From Closterium sp. NIES-65 (taxonomy: Eukaryota; Streptophyta; Zygnematophyceae; Desmidiales; Closteriaceae), in the NCBI GenBank assembly GCA_948144175.1, contig CANXME010000316.1, positions 47,537 to 111,536 of the forward strand: 64,000 nucleotides of DNA, read 5' to 3'. Below are positions 52,744 to 64,000 of the stretch, piece by piece. The notes beneath the pieces are model-generated. The model saw only the letters and a list, made by a program, of their open reading frames with translations, did no database searches and had not been told where the DNA came from. The number at the start of each line of letters is the position of its first letter. Within the stretch, counting starts at the first letter, position 1. The position numbers and the translations under genes were made by a program.

Positions 52744-55700
52744 GCAAGACCAAGGGGAACGTCAACCGAGACCCCCACGAACCATCCTTCTGACTTTGAT
52801 CAGAGCATGATGGATAAATGTTTCTCCTTCATGTCCTTCTACGAGCAGCACCAGCAGTCGGGACCTGCACAGACACACAACAGCAACAACGGAGCGACAC
52901 CCATGAGCCTTGACGGGTCGTCATATGCGCGAGGGAATCAACAGCAGCAACCCACCTTCGCCCCGTACGAGCGCGGGTCGATCAGCTTCCTGCCTCAACC
53001 TCCACCTGCGCAAGACAAACCAATGGACGCATTACAGTTCAGTCGCAATTCGCGCATGTCTTGAAACTGCAAACATCAAGACCTTTTGACGGAAAGGACT
53101 TCTTCACCTGGTCCTTTGAATTCGAGCTAATGATGGAGGGCGCGCAGATACTCGGTCTCTTCGACGGATCCCTGCAGTATCCAGCAAACGGCACACAGTA
53201 TGAGAAGCAGCAGTATACGTATCAATCGATGATGGCGTATACTATTCTACTGAGAAACATCACACCAACTCAGCAGCAGAACATTCGCTCTTACCGGACC
53301 TTTGGCAACTCGGCGGAACTCGCGTATGGCCATCTGAAGAACCTGTATCAAGCAACAGACAGTGTAAACCAGAGCAGGTTAATGGCGCAGTTGACAACAG
53401 TTGAAATGAAACCAGGAGAAAAGGGGTTGGCGTATATCAGCCGATGTCGCGAATTGCGCGACAAGCTTCTTCGATGCGGAGGATCAATCTCTGAAGACGC
53501 CTTCGTAACAGTCATCATCGGTGGCCTCGGTCCTCAGTGGCGCGCCACCAAAGCAATACTTCGAGCCCACGGAAGAATTTCTGAAGCAGCGCTCTGCGCC
53601 GAAATACACGCCGAGCAGCAGGACATGGATCTGCAAGAAGAACGACACAAACGAAAGACGACAACGTCAGAATTCGCTTTCCATACTCAGCGACGACACA
53701 ACAACTACAACAACCGACAGCAGCAGCCGAAGCCAGTACCTCCGTTTTGTCACATCTGCAAGACATCAGGGCACCCACGCACGCACTGCCCGAATCGACA
53801 ACAGTTAACTGCCTTGCAGCGGCAACTACGACCTTCAAGCAGTCAAGTGACTTCAACACAGGCGAACCCGACGACTCAGGTCCAAGCCTCAACTTCACCG
53901 GGACAACCTGCACAAGGAGCAAGAAACATCATCAGCTGCATGGCAAGACTGAGCGAATCCTGCATCACCGAGTCACCGCCACATTACTCACCAGAAGACC
54001 ATCTCGACAACACCACACCTCGCCGCGAAGCACTCGAACCAAATCCAACGTACGCCGCCATCGCCCAAAGCGAGCCTTCAGGGACAGACACGTGGTTCTT
54101 GGACAGCTGTTGCGGACAGCACATGTGCTCTTCAGGACGCTTCGTACAACACGAATACCAGCTTCAACGGGAAGTCGTCATTACCGTCGCCAACAACCAG
54201 AACCTGCGCACACGACGGCAAGGAATCGTACAACTTCAGTCGCGAGAGACAAACGTCATACTACAGATGTCAAAGGTTTTAATTGCAGAAGGCCTCGGCT
54301 ACAACTTACTGAGTGTCAGTCAGCTGATGGCGAAAGGTATTCACCTCGAAGCAGACAGCACCATCCAGGAGTTCAAGTTGTACCATGGGAGAGGAGGTCT
54401 CTACATCGGGAAGGCAGTCCTCAAGAACAACGTCTTCGTCTTGGACTTCGTTCCCGATCTTGGCACCGCCGACAGTGACGCCATAGTTACCTTCACCAAC
54501 TAGACACACCCTCCGGACCTTGACCCTGACTTCAGTCCGGGCGGCTTCTGGTATTCGCATACCATCCCTGAGACAGAGCGAACAAGGGCATTAGCAACAA
54601 TTCAACGGTCAGCAGCAGCAGAGACAACATCGGGAGCAGCAGGAACAACATCGGCAGCAGCAGAGACAACATCGGGAGCAGCAGGAACAACATCGGCAGC
54701 AGCAGAGACAACAACGGCACCAACAACAACACCAGTCGCTGGTCCTTCAACGGCACCAGTCCTCGTTGACGACGCATCACCGACACCTGCACAACAGTTT
54801 CAGCCAGCACCACGAGAGTTTCATCACAGCCCCAACTTCACCGCCAGCTTCTACTCCAACTCGGATCTGTACCGACGATCACCCGGACACCGTGCCGACG
54901 AAGCAACCTGGCACGCAAGAATGGGACATCCAAGCAACACAGTGTTAAACAACACAATACGAGCAGGAGTGCTCGACAAAGACTCACTCCTATTAACCGA
55001 CGGACAAGAACTCCAACGCGTACGCGGCACATGCTTCACCTGCCCAGAAGGAGACCTACCTCATCAACCGTTCCCATCGCACCACAACCCAAGTGCACCA
55101 GCTTACACACCACTCGAAAAGGTGTACAGCGACATCCTGTACAACCGTGAACCAGGGCAGAATACGTACCTCTACACGATTACCTTCATCGACGCCGCAA
55201 CACGCTACGTCTGGCACCTGAATCTCCCAAGCAAAGATATGGCGTTCGAGGCGTTCGTCGCGTGGCTTCCCGTAGCAGAGCGGGAATCGGGCGTCAAGTT
55301 AAAAAGCTTCCAAACAGACGGAGGAGGAGAATATACCTCGACGAGGTTCAAGAACTACCTGGCTGAGAAAGGCATCAAGCGCCTCATCTCCCTTCCTTAC
55401 GCCCATCAACAACAGGGTGTAGCAGAAAGGCTGAACAGGACCCTCCAAAACACCATGCGGAAACTGTTACGTGGCATGCGGCTTCCCAACCACCAGTGGC
55501 CAGAAGCGATGGACCACGCTGTAATGCTACACAACTTGCTCTCCTCGTCGTCACTCCCGAACAACGCATCACCGCATCTGCTGTGGACCGGGAAATTGGG
55601 CAACACAAAAATGTTACGAGTTTTTGGGTGCATGGTACAGTACCGACCACCATCTGCACGGGCCGGCCGATTTTCGCAACGAGCACAGTGGGGGCTACAC

Positions 55701-56623
55701 CTGGGCATAAAAAAACACTACAACGCATGGAAAATCTTCGACGTCCACACGAAGGAAACAGTGGCAGCACGTGACATCATCTTCTACGAACGACTCACCA
55801 TGCAAACTTATCTTGCCAACCTGGACGAGAACCGAGACCCCACAGGTGGTTTCCGTGGCAACCGAGCCTTCGCATCGGCAGAAGACGAAGCTGACTAGGA
55901 CGAGCAGAACGTGGAAGGAGCCTCGGAAGTAGCCGGACCACTCCCGTACTGCTCCGTCAACGTCCCCATGGATGACGAAAACCCCGCGCGACAGTAACAA
56001 CGCCGAAATCTACTACCACTTCGCCGACAACGGTTACGTAACACCTGCAAGAGTCAACGCCGACGAAGCTGAACGCATAGGAACAAACTTCATACCTGAT
56101 CCAGAAGAGGGAGACGAAGCAGCCTATCCCGAGGACAACACTCTCCCCGGCACACTCCCCCGCTACACACAGAGTGGCCTCCAAATCCTTGGACTCGTCA
56201 CCGCAGTCCATGGCGCCGCCATTCCTAAAGAGCCTGCGACGGTTCAACAGGCTCTGGGGGGGGAACATAGGGAGAAATGGCGTGAAGCCATGGACAAAGA
56301 GCTGAAGGCACTGGAGGAGCGCAACACCTGGAAAATCGTTCCCATCGGCGTAGCACAAAACAAGACTATCCTTACCGGGAAGTGGGTCTTCCGTGTGAAG
56401 ACGAAACCTGACGGCACCATCGACAAATTCAAAGCTCGTTGGGTCGTGCGCGGCTTTGACCAGGAGCACGGAAGAGACTACACCGAAACCTTCGCTCCGG
56501 TCAGCCGTCACACCTCACTCCGAATCCTCATCGCCATCGCCGCCATGAAGAAAAAGAAACTGCGACAAATTGACGTCGCAAACGCATTTCTCTACGCACC
56601 TGTGGATGCAAAAATCTTTGTCG

Positions 56624-56754
56624 TGTCGGAATGAGAAACAGGAATGAATGTGACTAGCAGGAACAGCAGTACAAATATGAAACCCTAATCTGGTGTACCC
56701 CCTATGGTGTGACCCACTACAGCCTAGAACCACACAAACATATAATGTTTGACA
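56624..56754 (-). repeat. 3' LTR of Copia element 3
   Basis: TGTCGGAATGAGAAACAGG to TATAATGTTTGACA on the plus strand. Nearly identical to 63812-63941. Confidence 0.92.
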
Positions 56755-57034
56755 CACCCCCATAGGCAAAGTGGGGGAGACCTAGGGGTCACAAGACCAG
56801 TCAAGGCAAAGCAAGGCAAACAAGCTCAGGGTGGATCTCGAGGATTCCACACAAATTCCGAGCACAAGCAAGTGGTCACAAGACCAGTTCACATGCAGTT
56901 TTATAATAGAGCAAGAGGTACAATGATCACAACCTAGCAAGGGCAAACATGCAGGTATATATATATAATGATCACAGTACAACCAAAGTCAAGAAGTAAG
57001 CAAGTGAGGAACAGTCGGCACAAGGCCTAGAAGA

Positions 57035-58764
57035 GTGCAAAAACGCTGATGGTCAACAGGCGGAAGCGCCTTGGTGAACACATCAGCAGTGTTGGCCTCA
57101 GTGGCCACGTAACGCAGAAGAAGCTGACCACGCTGCTGTAGCTCTCGAGCTAGAAAGTAACGCAGAGCAATGTGCTTCGTCCTGTGCTCCAGTCTGTGCT
57201 CCTAACACAAGGCTATGGTTGCCTTGTTGTCGACGTACAGCACTGGAGGAGAACGAGGCTGCTCTCCAAGGTCAGTCAGCAGGTAGGTGAGCCAGCGAAG
57301 CTCCTGGGCAGCCATGGCCGTGGCGTAGATCTCAGCCTCACAGCTGGAGCTGAGAACAGAAGAAGAACGAGTAGAACGCCAAGAGACAGAGCCAGAGCCA
57401 AGACTGAAGGTGTAACCCTGAGACGACCGCTGAGTAGCCTGGTCGTCTGCCCAAGAAGCGTCTGAGTGCCCAGTGAGAACAGGCCGGTCTCGCCCTCCAA
57501 GCACTAGCCCCATGCCCGACGTACTGCACAAGTAGCGCAACACCCTCTTAGCTGCATCCATGTGCTCCTTCCGGTGACGGCCGGGAGCGACATAGCGTGC
57601 TAAGATGCTGAGAGGGTATGCAAGGTCAGGTCGAGTGCAGGTCATCAGGTACATGAGGCAGCCCACAAGCTCTGGATACGGACCACTCGGCTCTATGGAC
57701 TCATCCGAAGGCAGAGCTGTGAGCGAGTGTCCCGTAGGCAGAGGAGTGGACTGAGGCGAGGAGTACGTGAAGCCGAAGCGCTGAAGGACCTGCTGCACCA
57801 TGTGTGACTGAGTCAAGGTGATGGTGCGCCGTGCTCTGTCCCGGGTGATCCGCAAGCCAAGATAGTTTGTCAGTTCACCCAGGTCTGTGCACGTGTGTCT
57901 CTTCTGCAGCTCGGACTTCACGTGAGCGAGACCATCTGTGTCAGAAGTGGCAAAGACCAAGTCGTCGACGTACACGAGGATGTAGAACGGCGGCAGTGAG
58001 GGGTCGGTGCGTAGAAACAGCGACGGGTCAGCAGTAGAAGGAGCGAACCCAAGAGCCGCAAGTGTAGTCCCCAGTGTGTCGTGCCACTCACATGGCGCCT
58101 GGCGGAGACCGTAGACTGGCCGCCGGAGGCTCCACTGGGTACCAGGAGGGAACGACCCAGTGAAGCCAGGTGGGCGGCGCAGCCAGATCTCCTCGTGCAG
58201 GCTGCCCTGCAAGAAAGCTGTGCTGAAGTCAAGAGAGTGGAGCTCGTAGTCACGCTGAGCGGCGACGTGTAGCAGAACCCGAAGAGTGGTCATCTTCGGG
58301 GTCGGGGAGAAGGTCTGGAAGAAGTCAACTCCCTCTCGCTGACTGAAGCCTCGTGCAACGTAACGCGCCTTGAAGACAGGCGGAGAGCCCGGCGGCCGCT
58401 TCACCCCTGAAAATCCACATGCCACTGACGATGTTCGCCCCAGGTGGGGGAACCTCGTCGACGTAGGTGCCAGTGGACTTCCAGGAAGCCATCTCTGTGT
58501 CCATGGCTGACTGCCACTGAGAGGAGTAGGGACCGGCCATCGCCTCTGCGTAAGAGCGTGGGGTCGGGATGTCTGGTGCATCCGGGTCTCCCTCAGGGGC
58601 AACAAGCATGGACACGAGATGGGGCAAAGCAGCGGCAAGGCAACCAAACTCCTCCTGCCTGTCCTAAAGAACGTCCGTGCCAAGAGCACACTCACCCCCG
58701 ACGGACGGAGGACAGACAGACTCAGACTCAGCAACAAGACTCGCAGCGTAGTCCTAGACGACAC
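57035..58764 (-). pseudogene. Reverse transcriptase-RNase H of Copia element 3
   Basis: Open from 58764 to 57202. RT motifs are FKARYVARGFSQREGVDFFQ, SLDFSTAFLQGSLHEEIW, YVDDLVFA (plus-strand about 57950-57973) and PELVGCLMYLMTCTRPDLAY. RNase H motifs are VLTGHSDASWADDQATQRSS, SSCEAEIYATAMAAQELRWL and YVDNKATIAL. A stop at 57202 is followed by the rest of the domain in another frame (HIALRYFLARELQQRG to ADVFTKALPP, to about 57035), so a frameshift has damaged the C-terminus. Confidence 0.88.
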
Positions 58765-60700
58765 GCAGCAGCAAAGTCGACAAGCTCAGTGACTAAGGCA
58801 GACGCAGCAGCGGACTCAAAGGAAGGGTCAGTGACAACCGTAGCCAGGAGACGTGTGACAGTAGGACTGGCAGCGCGAAGGGTGTCTGACTCCGTGTCAG
58901 CAAGAGCAGGAAGAGAGGACGCAGGAGGCGACGGGAGAGCGACACGCTGCGGAGCAGTGGACAGACGAAGCGCCATCTGGTGAGTGCCTGGGACAGCTGG
59001 AGGACGCTGACGCTGGACACGACTACCAGTGGTAGCAGCACGAACAGGCAACGCTCGACGAGACGCAGGTGACACAGGACGTGACGCAGGCTCACGTCTC
59101 TCAGCAAGACCTCCAGTCGGACCAGTGTAAGGAGTAGGCACAGGGAGTGGGGAGGCAGGCGGTAACTGTGGCTGTGACTGGACAGACGGCGGACACTCTA
59201 AGGCGAGAGGAGGACAAGGAGGAGGAGGCTGACCAAGAACCTGCTGAAGGAGCGGAACGAAGTACGGCCGTGGCCGTGCAGCAACTCCCGAACCAGCAGA
59301 GACACCAGCGGCAGGGTCCTCAGCACCAGCACAAGCTCCACCCTCCGGGTCCTCCACTCCAGCAGCAGCAGCAGCACCTCCAGCAGCACCAGCAGCACCT
59401 CCAGCAGCAGCAGCACCTCCAGTACCAGGGTCCGCAGCACCCGCAGCAGCTCCAACGCCCGGGTCCTCAGTACGAGCAGCACCTCCAGCAGCACCGCCAG
59501 CAGCAGCAGCACCTCCAGCACCAGGGTCCGCAGCACCCGCAGCAGCGTCAACTCCGGGGACCCCAGCACCAGCAGCTCCACTCCGGAGACTGATGTGCCG
59601 AGCGTACCACTCTCGAAGCTGTGGGGAAGAGGGCGGCTCCCGCCGTGGTGGGGGAAACACGAGTACCAACTCCAGTAGCACCACGAGCCCGAGACGCACC
59701 CCGCCGGAGGCTGCAGTACCGTGAGTACCACTCACGTAGCTGCTGCGAAGAGGGAGGTCCTCCAGGCGCCTCACAGTCAACTGCAACACCACCAGGCTCA
59801 GCACCCCCAGACTCAGCAACGCCAGGCTCAGTACCCCCAGACCCAGCACCCCCAGGCTCAGCACCCCCAGTCTCAGCACCCCCAGACTCAGCACCCCCAG
59901 GCTCCACCCGCTCAGGCTCCGCACGCTCAGGCTCCGCACGCTCAGGCTCAGCACCTCTAGCAGGACGCGAGTCGACAGCTACCTCGGCAGGCTCAACCGG
60001 GTCTACCTGAGAGACACCTGAGGGAGCGGCACCCTGAGGGGGAAGGGGGTCTACCACTGCAGCACCTGGCGCGAGGAAGAGAGGCGGGGGAGGGAGCGGG
60101 GCAGTGCGGTAGGGGAAGAGGCGGTAGAAGGGCACGGACTCGTCAAAAGTAACGTCCTGAGAGGGGAAGACGCGGTGCGAGGCGGGGTGGTAAAAACTGC
60201 CAGCCAGACGCATCCGGGACAAAGCCAAGAAAGACACAGGGAGCAGTGCGGGAGGAGAGCTTGTCCGCAGACGTGTCGCGAACAAAAGCTCGGGATCCCC
60301 AGACACGGAAGCGTGACGCATCGCCAACCTCCCCCGTCCACAGCAGTGTGGGCGAGGTCTCCGGAGCGGAGACACGGGGCCAGAGGTTGAGCTGATGCGC
60401 AGCGTACCGGACCGCAAACGGCCACAGAAAGTGGGGGGGCAGCCGCGTGGACTAAGGAGGTACGAGCGACCTCCATGACCAAGCCAATGCGGCGCTCAGC
60501 AACCCATTCTGCTGTGGAGAGGCCGGAAGCGTGAACGACTGGCGAATGCCGTGCTCGGCACAGTAGGCTGCCAAGAGGTCGGAGGAGAACTCGCCACCTC
60601 TGTCAGAGTGCAAGCGCAGGACAGGAAACTCCGAGCGGAAAACGCTCTCGCAGCTGAAGAAGTGCTCTGCTGATCCAAGGGATCAGGACATCAGGGACTT
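58728..60700 (-). pseudogene. Integrase end and Pro/Gly-rich linker of Copia element 3
   Basis: Overlapping frames carry integrase remnants (AERRIGLVMEVARTSLVHAA near 60450-60490; SFYHPASHRVFPSQDVTFDE near 60150-60220). These are followed by long Pro/Glu/Gly/Ala/Leu-rich repeats (59150-59960). At least three frame breaks relative to element 1 show decay. The linker contains short tandem units read differently in each frame. Confidence 0.7.
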
Positions 60701-61903
60701 CACCCTTGGTGCGCAAGGGGAAGACCGTGGTGTAGCGCGAGGTAGTCGTCAACGACGATCAAGAAGTACCTCTCCTGGCCCTGACCACGGACGCGGGCTG
60801 GGCCCCACACGTCCATGTGGAGCGTCTGCAAAGGAGCAGTCGTCGGGGAGAACGAGGAGGAGTGAGGGGCAGCGCGCTGCCGCCCCTCGACACAGGGAAG
60901 ACAAGGAGGAGCAAGGGAGGGTGGGAGGGGAGGGAGTACCCGAGGAAGACTAGAGACAAGGTACCGGGAGTGCATGCCCCGAAGGCGCTGCACTGACGGG
61001 TGACCAAGTCGGTGGTGCCAGAGGACAGTCTTGTGCGCTAGAGAGCGACACGAGCAGGGGGCAGACAGCTGACCTGACGCAGACGCAGACGCAGACGCCG
61101 CTACCTGAGGGGACTCAGTGGTCAGTGTGTACAGGTCCGACCCCGGCTGCCGAGTGAAGGTAGCCAGGTGACGGCCCGTCCGAGCACACGTGCAGTGTGT
61201 CACGCGCTCGTAGGCAGGGGTGAACTGGTGAACACCCCCATCCTGAAGCGCACAACCCGCCACCAAGTTCGTAGAGAACGAGGGGAGGTGGAGACCTGAC
61301 AGTGTGCCCGACGGGACAGCAGGACAAGGAAGGACAGTGGAGGAGGTCGCAATGACCGGACCCCCAGAGGGGTCAGCGAGCGAGACAGCGACTGGTCGAG
61401 CAAGGGGCTCAAGAGCAGTGCGGTCACGAAAGAAACAGCGCGAAGCGCCTGAGTCTAGAGTGAAGGTGTGCAGTGCCTCAGTGGACTCAGTAGTACCTGG
61501 GGTGGCGGACACACAAGCACCTAGAGCAGTAGCCGCACTAGCACCTGGGGCAGCAGGACACGCAAGCACCTAGGGCGGCAGCCTCACTCGTGCGGATGCC
61601 TGGGTCAGGCGGAACACACAGGTACTGGTCCTCCTCTCCACTAATAGTCAATGCATACATGGCTTTGAGAATAACATCAAAATCAAGAGCATAGATATCG
61701 ATATCCTTCTTGAGGAGATCAGCCCACTGAGGGAGCTCAGGAGCGTCAGGAAATTGAGCACGCCACGCGTCATCTAGGCGAGAGAAGCAGCGCTGCGCAG
61801 TGTGCGCCCTCCCGCACGTCTGTCCCTTGCGGCGACCAGTGCGGATGACGTACGTGCAGCTAAGGCTACCCCCCCCCACCCCCGTGCTGTAAGTACCACT
61901 CAC
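60700..61903 (-). pseudogene. Zinc-knuckle, protease and integrase start of Copia element 3
   Basis: 61903-61538 holds the zinc-knuckle-like CTYVIRTGRRKGQTCGRAHT plus a later Cys. 61569-60700 holds the protease FTLDSGASRCFF and the integrase zinc domain VLWHHRLGHPSVQRLRGM through CLPCVEG, then TLHMDVWGPARVRGQ. Frames change at about 61550 and 60700. Confidence 0.8.
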
Positions 61904-62956
61904 GAAGCTCCTGGGAGGACTGAGGTGCTGCGCGCTCTGGCCAGTGCCAGAGCCTCCACGACCACCACCGCCGCCTCCACCACGACCACCACCGCCCCTG
62001 CCGCCTCCACGTCCACTGCCGCACCAACCACCGCCCCCACCCCGGCCACCGCCGCCGCCGCTGCCTCCACCACCCCACCGCTGCCACTAGCCCCTCCAGC
62101 CCCGCCACCACCCCCACCGCCGCCACCACCCCCACCACCGCCTCCCCCGCCGTCACCCCCACCGCCCTTGCCTCCCCTGCCCTTGCCGCTGCGGCGCCCG
62201 CTGGGAGCGGACGCAGAGCCGACCTGCTCAGCACCAAGGAGGTCGACAGCAGCAGCAGATGCGACAGAGGGGAGCAGGGGGGAGGGGGAACACCCCTCGA
62301 AGAAAGGGGTGCGGGGGTCGCCACGAGAGGTACCTACAGCTACAATACTCTTCTCAGCTGCAAGTAGTTCCTTCTCTAGGGCGGTAATGGTGAGCTCAGT
62401 GGGGCAGCGAGCTAGGAAGTGGTCCCTGACTGTATGCAGAGTGTCAGGGAGGCGGGTGACTAGGTGGTAGAGAGGTGAGCCAGAGCGGGGGAGGGTTGGA
62501 GGCAAGAACTCAGCGGGCATGGCTGCACGGAAGCGGGCATCACTAGTGCGGAGGTGAGTGATGAGGTCAGCGACTGTCTGGAAGGCGGACAGGTCGGGGA
62601 ACAGGTAGGGAAGCGAGAGGCGGCCTAGTGCAGCTGAGGCCGGGGAGGAGTAGCGCGCAACTACAGCAGTGTACAGGGCCTGCGCAGTCTGATGCTGGCC
62701 AAAGTGCTCCGCGCTCGTCTACTGGCAGGGAGTTGCGGATAGCAAAGCGGGCGTGGGCATCGCGAGTCTGCCACTGTGAGCGAGCAGTAGCAGCAGCAGT
62801 AGTAGCAGGAGGAGGGACTGTGCCTAGTGCGTGATCGTACAGCGAGATATCCTCTCTGGCAGTGAGCTGGAGGAACAGATGAAGATCATCGAGCCAGGTC
62901 TCAAACTTAATCGGGCGGCCCTCAGTATCGAACGAGAGAACTGGAGGGCTAGCCAT
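61904..62956 (-). pseudogene. Gag of Copia element 3
   Basis: ATG at 62956 (MASPPVLSFDTEGRPIKFET). The frame breaks near 62700 and continues 62520-61900 (PLYHLVTRLPDTLHTVRDHF, ITALEKELLAAEKSIVAVGT), then a very Gly-rich tail. Same layout as element 1 gag. Confidence 0.8.
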
Positions 62957-63811
62957 AGCTGAAGTAGCAGTAGCAGAAGTAGCAGTAGCAGTAGCAGCAG
63001 CAGCAGCAGTAGCAGCAGCAGTAGCAGTAGCAGTAGCAGTAGCAGTAGTAGTAGCAGTTCAGTACTGGTGCTGCTGCTCAGGTAAGGAGGGCGCGGCTCG
63101 GCTAGGACGGCGCGGCTCGGCTAGGGCGGCGCGGCTCGGCTAGGGCGGCGCGGCTCGGCTAGGGCGGCGCGGTTCGGGTCGGGTCGCGCAGCGCGGCTCG
63201 GCCGTAGAGGGGCGAGCGCGGGAGGGGCCGTGAGAGGCAAGCGCGGGGGGCCGTTCGGGGGCCGGTCGGGGCTAGCGCGAGGCCATTCGGGGCCGTAGGA
63301 GGCTAGCGCGGGGCCTTAAGGGGCCGTGGGAGGCTAGCATGGGGCCTGAAGGGGCCGTGGGAGGCTAGCGCGGGGCCTTACGGGGCCGTGGGAGGCTAGC
63401 GCGGGGCCTGAAGGGGCCGTGGGAGGCTAGCGCGGGGCCTTACGGGGCCGTGGGAGGTTAGCGCGGGGGCCACACGGGGCCGTTCGAGGCTAGCGCGGGG
63501 CCAATCGGGGCCGTAGGAGGCTAGCGCGGGGCCGTAGGTGGGCCGTGGGAGGCTAGCGCGGGGCTACACGGGGCCGTTCGGGGCTAGCGCGGGGCCGTAG
63601 GGGGCCCGTGAGAGGCATAGCGCGGGCCGACGCGGGGCCTTAAGGGGCTAGCGCGGGGTCTTAAGACGGGGCCGTGAGAGGCCGTAAGGGGCGACGCGAG
63701 GGAACGAGGCGCACGAGGGCGCTAGGAAAAGGCGGCGCACGAGGGCGCGGCTAGCGGAAACGGTGGGCCCTAACGTTCCGGTCCTAGGTGGAACCTAGGC
63801 TCGTAATACCA
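62957..63811 (-). repeat. Tandem-repeat leader of element 3
   Basis: 62957-63060 is an (AGTAGC/AGCAGT)n microsatellite before the gag start. 63095-63180 has 18-base units (GGCGCGGCTCGGCTAGGG). 63230-63680 has about 12 units of roughly 30-35 bases with GGCCGTGGGAGGCTAGCGCG. It occupies the same leader position as in element 1. Confidence 0.88.
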
Positions 63812-63941
63812 TGTCGGAATGAGAAACAGGAATGAATGTGACTAGCAGGAACAACAGTACAAATATGAAACCCCTAATCTGGTGTACCCCCTATGGTGTA
63901 CCCACTACAGCCTAGAACCACACAAACATATAATGTTGACA
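63812..63941 (-). repeat. 5' LTR of Copia element 3
   Basis: Same sequence as 56624-56754 with four small differences. The right edge TTGACA is followed by element 2 coding sequence. Confidence 0.92.
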
Positions 63942-64000
63942 CGTTGAGCTCCCGCCACGGCTCCCACGGTGAACCAAACCAAGTCTGTCAACTGCTTAAG
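63942..64000 (+). pseudogene. Element 2 reverse transcriptase resumes
   Basis: After element 3 the sequence GAGCTCCCGCCA encodes ELPP. One base out of frame it continues GSHGEPNQVCQLLK, the segment expected after the RT break at 56623. Continues beyond the window. Confidence 0.7.

Larger units (their letters stand above)
46133..56623 (+). mobile_element. Copia element 2: degenerate gag-pol interrupted by two other elements
   Basis: A Ty1/Copia-type LTR retrotransposon. Its gag starts at 46133 (MATNKERSSPNGSS), is split by element 1, and resumes in frame at 52749. After a frameshift near 53060 it continues 53061-54503: UBN2-like gag, zinc knuckle CHICKTSGHPRTHC, and protease-like WFLDSCCGQHM. 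Integrase follows at 54535-55898, with ATWHARMGHPS and CFTC in the zinc domain and catalytic segments VYSDILYN, FQTDGGGEY and QQGVAERLN. The RT start is at 55972-56623 (WREAMDKELKALEERNTWKI, FKARWVVRGFDQEHGRDY). RT is cut at 56623 by element 3 and resumes at about 63942 (ELPP then, frame-shifted, GSHGEPNQVCQLLK). Several frame breaks make it inactive. Confidence 0.85.
56624..63941 (-). mobile_element. Copia element 3, minus strand, near full length
   Basis: LTRs at 56624-56754 (131 bp) and 63812-63941 (130 bp) differ by about one substitution and three single-base indels. Read on the minus strand, TGGTATTACGAGCC follows the 5' LTR as primer-binding site, and a G-rich tract (ATGGGGGTG) precedes the 3' LTR. 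The element sits in the reverse transcriptase of element 2, whose coding sense resumes at 63942. I could not find a clean 5-bp target duplication (TGTCG left, CGTTG right). Its proteins resemble element 1 closely, so the two are one family. Confidence 0.9.

Noticed and set aside
56619..63946. Target duplication of Copia element 3
   Set aside because: The flanking five bases (TGTCG and CGTTG) do not match, so no TSD is claimed although the insertion into element 2 RT is clear.
1..64000. tRNA, rRNA or other structured RNA genes
   Set aside because: I looked for tRNA-like arms and rRNA words and saw none I could support; a covariance-model scan was not possible.

Overview
This is nuclear DNA from a green-plant-lineage eukaryote, not a bacterium. 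The genes are split by many GT-AG introns with strongly pyrimidine-rich acceptors. The gene content is plant-like: homogentisate phytyltransferase (vitamin E pathway), an ARM-repeat/BTB protein of the ARIA/ABAP1 type, a plant-type DENN protein, mitochondrial citrate synthase and a probably plastid-targeted HflX GTPase. GC-rich coding DNA, dense minisatellites and short-LTR Copia elements would fit a streptophyte alga (for example a zygnematophyte), but I cannot fix the species.

Layout. 1-4856 (-): HflX GTPase, 3' end outside the window. 5598-6992 (-): two-exon gene of unknown function. 6993-8878: no gene recognised. 8879-15497 (-): citrate synthase, 13 exons, 501 aa; all exon phases agree. 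16217-28125 (-): DENN-domain protein, 16 exons, about 1,670 aa, with a giant acidic insert carrying 13 basic-kinase-like motifs. 29229-34328 (+): homogentisate phytyltransferase, divergent from the DENN gene. 35057-44282 (+): ARM-BTB protein, 17 exons, 752 aa. 44357-44875: a 519-bp MITE. From about 45.4 kb to the end: nested Copia retrotransposons. Element 2 (+) is the host. Element 1 (+, 46237-52743, TSD GCAAG) sits in its gag, and element 3 (-, 56624-63941) sits in its reverse transcriptase.

The most striking property is that all five recognisable host genes are full of extra partial exon copies. These are direct-orientation copies of one exon end plus its splice site and adjacent intron, and usually one copy is intact. 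At several of the breakpoints lies a short palindrome with arms TTTTGAG / CTCAAAA and a variable four-base centre (TCGA, GCGC and degenerate forms). Other copies have expanded into minisatellites whose unit is derived from the exon edge, sometimes in frame (LEYQ units in HflX, a 9-aa unit in DENN). This looks like a recurrent local duplication process acting on exon edges. It is the best candidate here for something undescribed, with assembly artefact as the main alternative.
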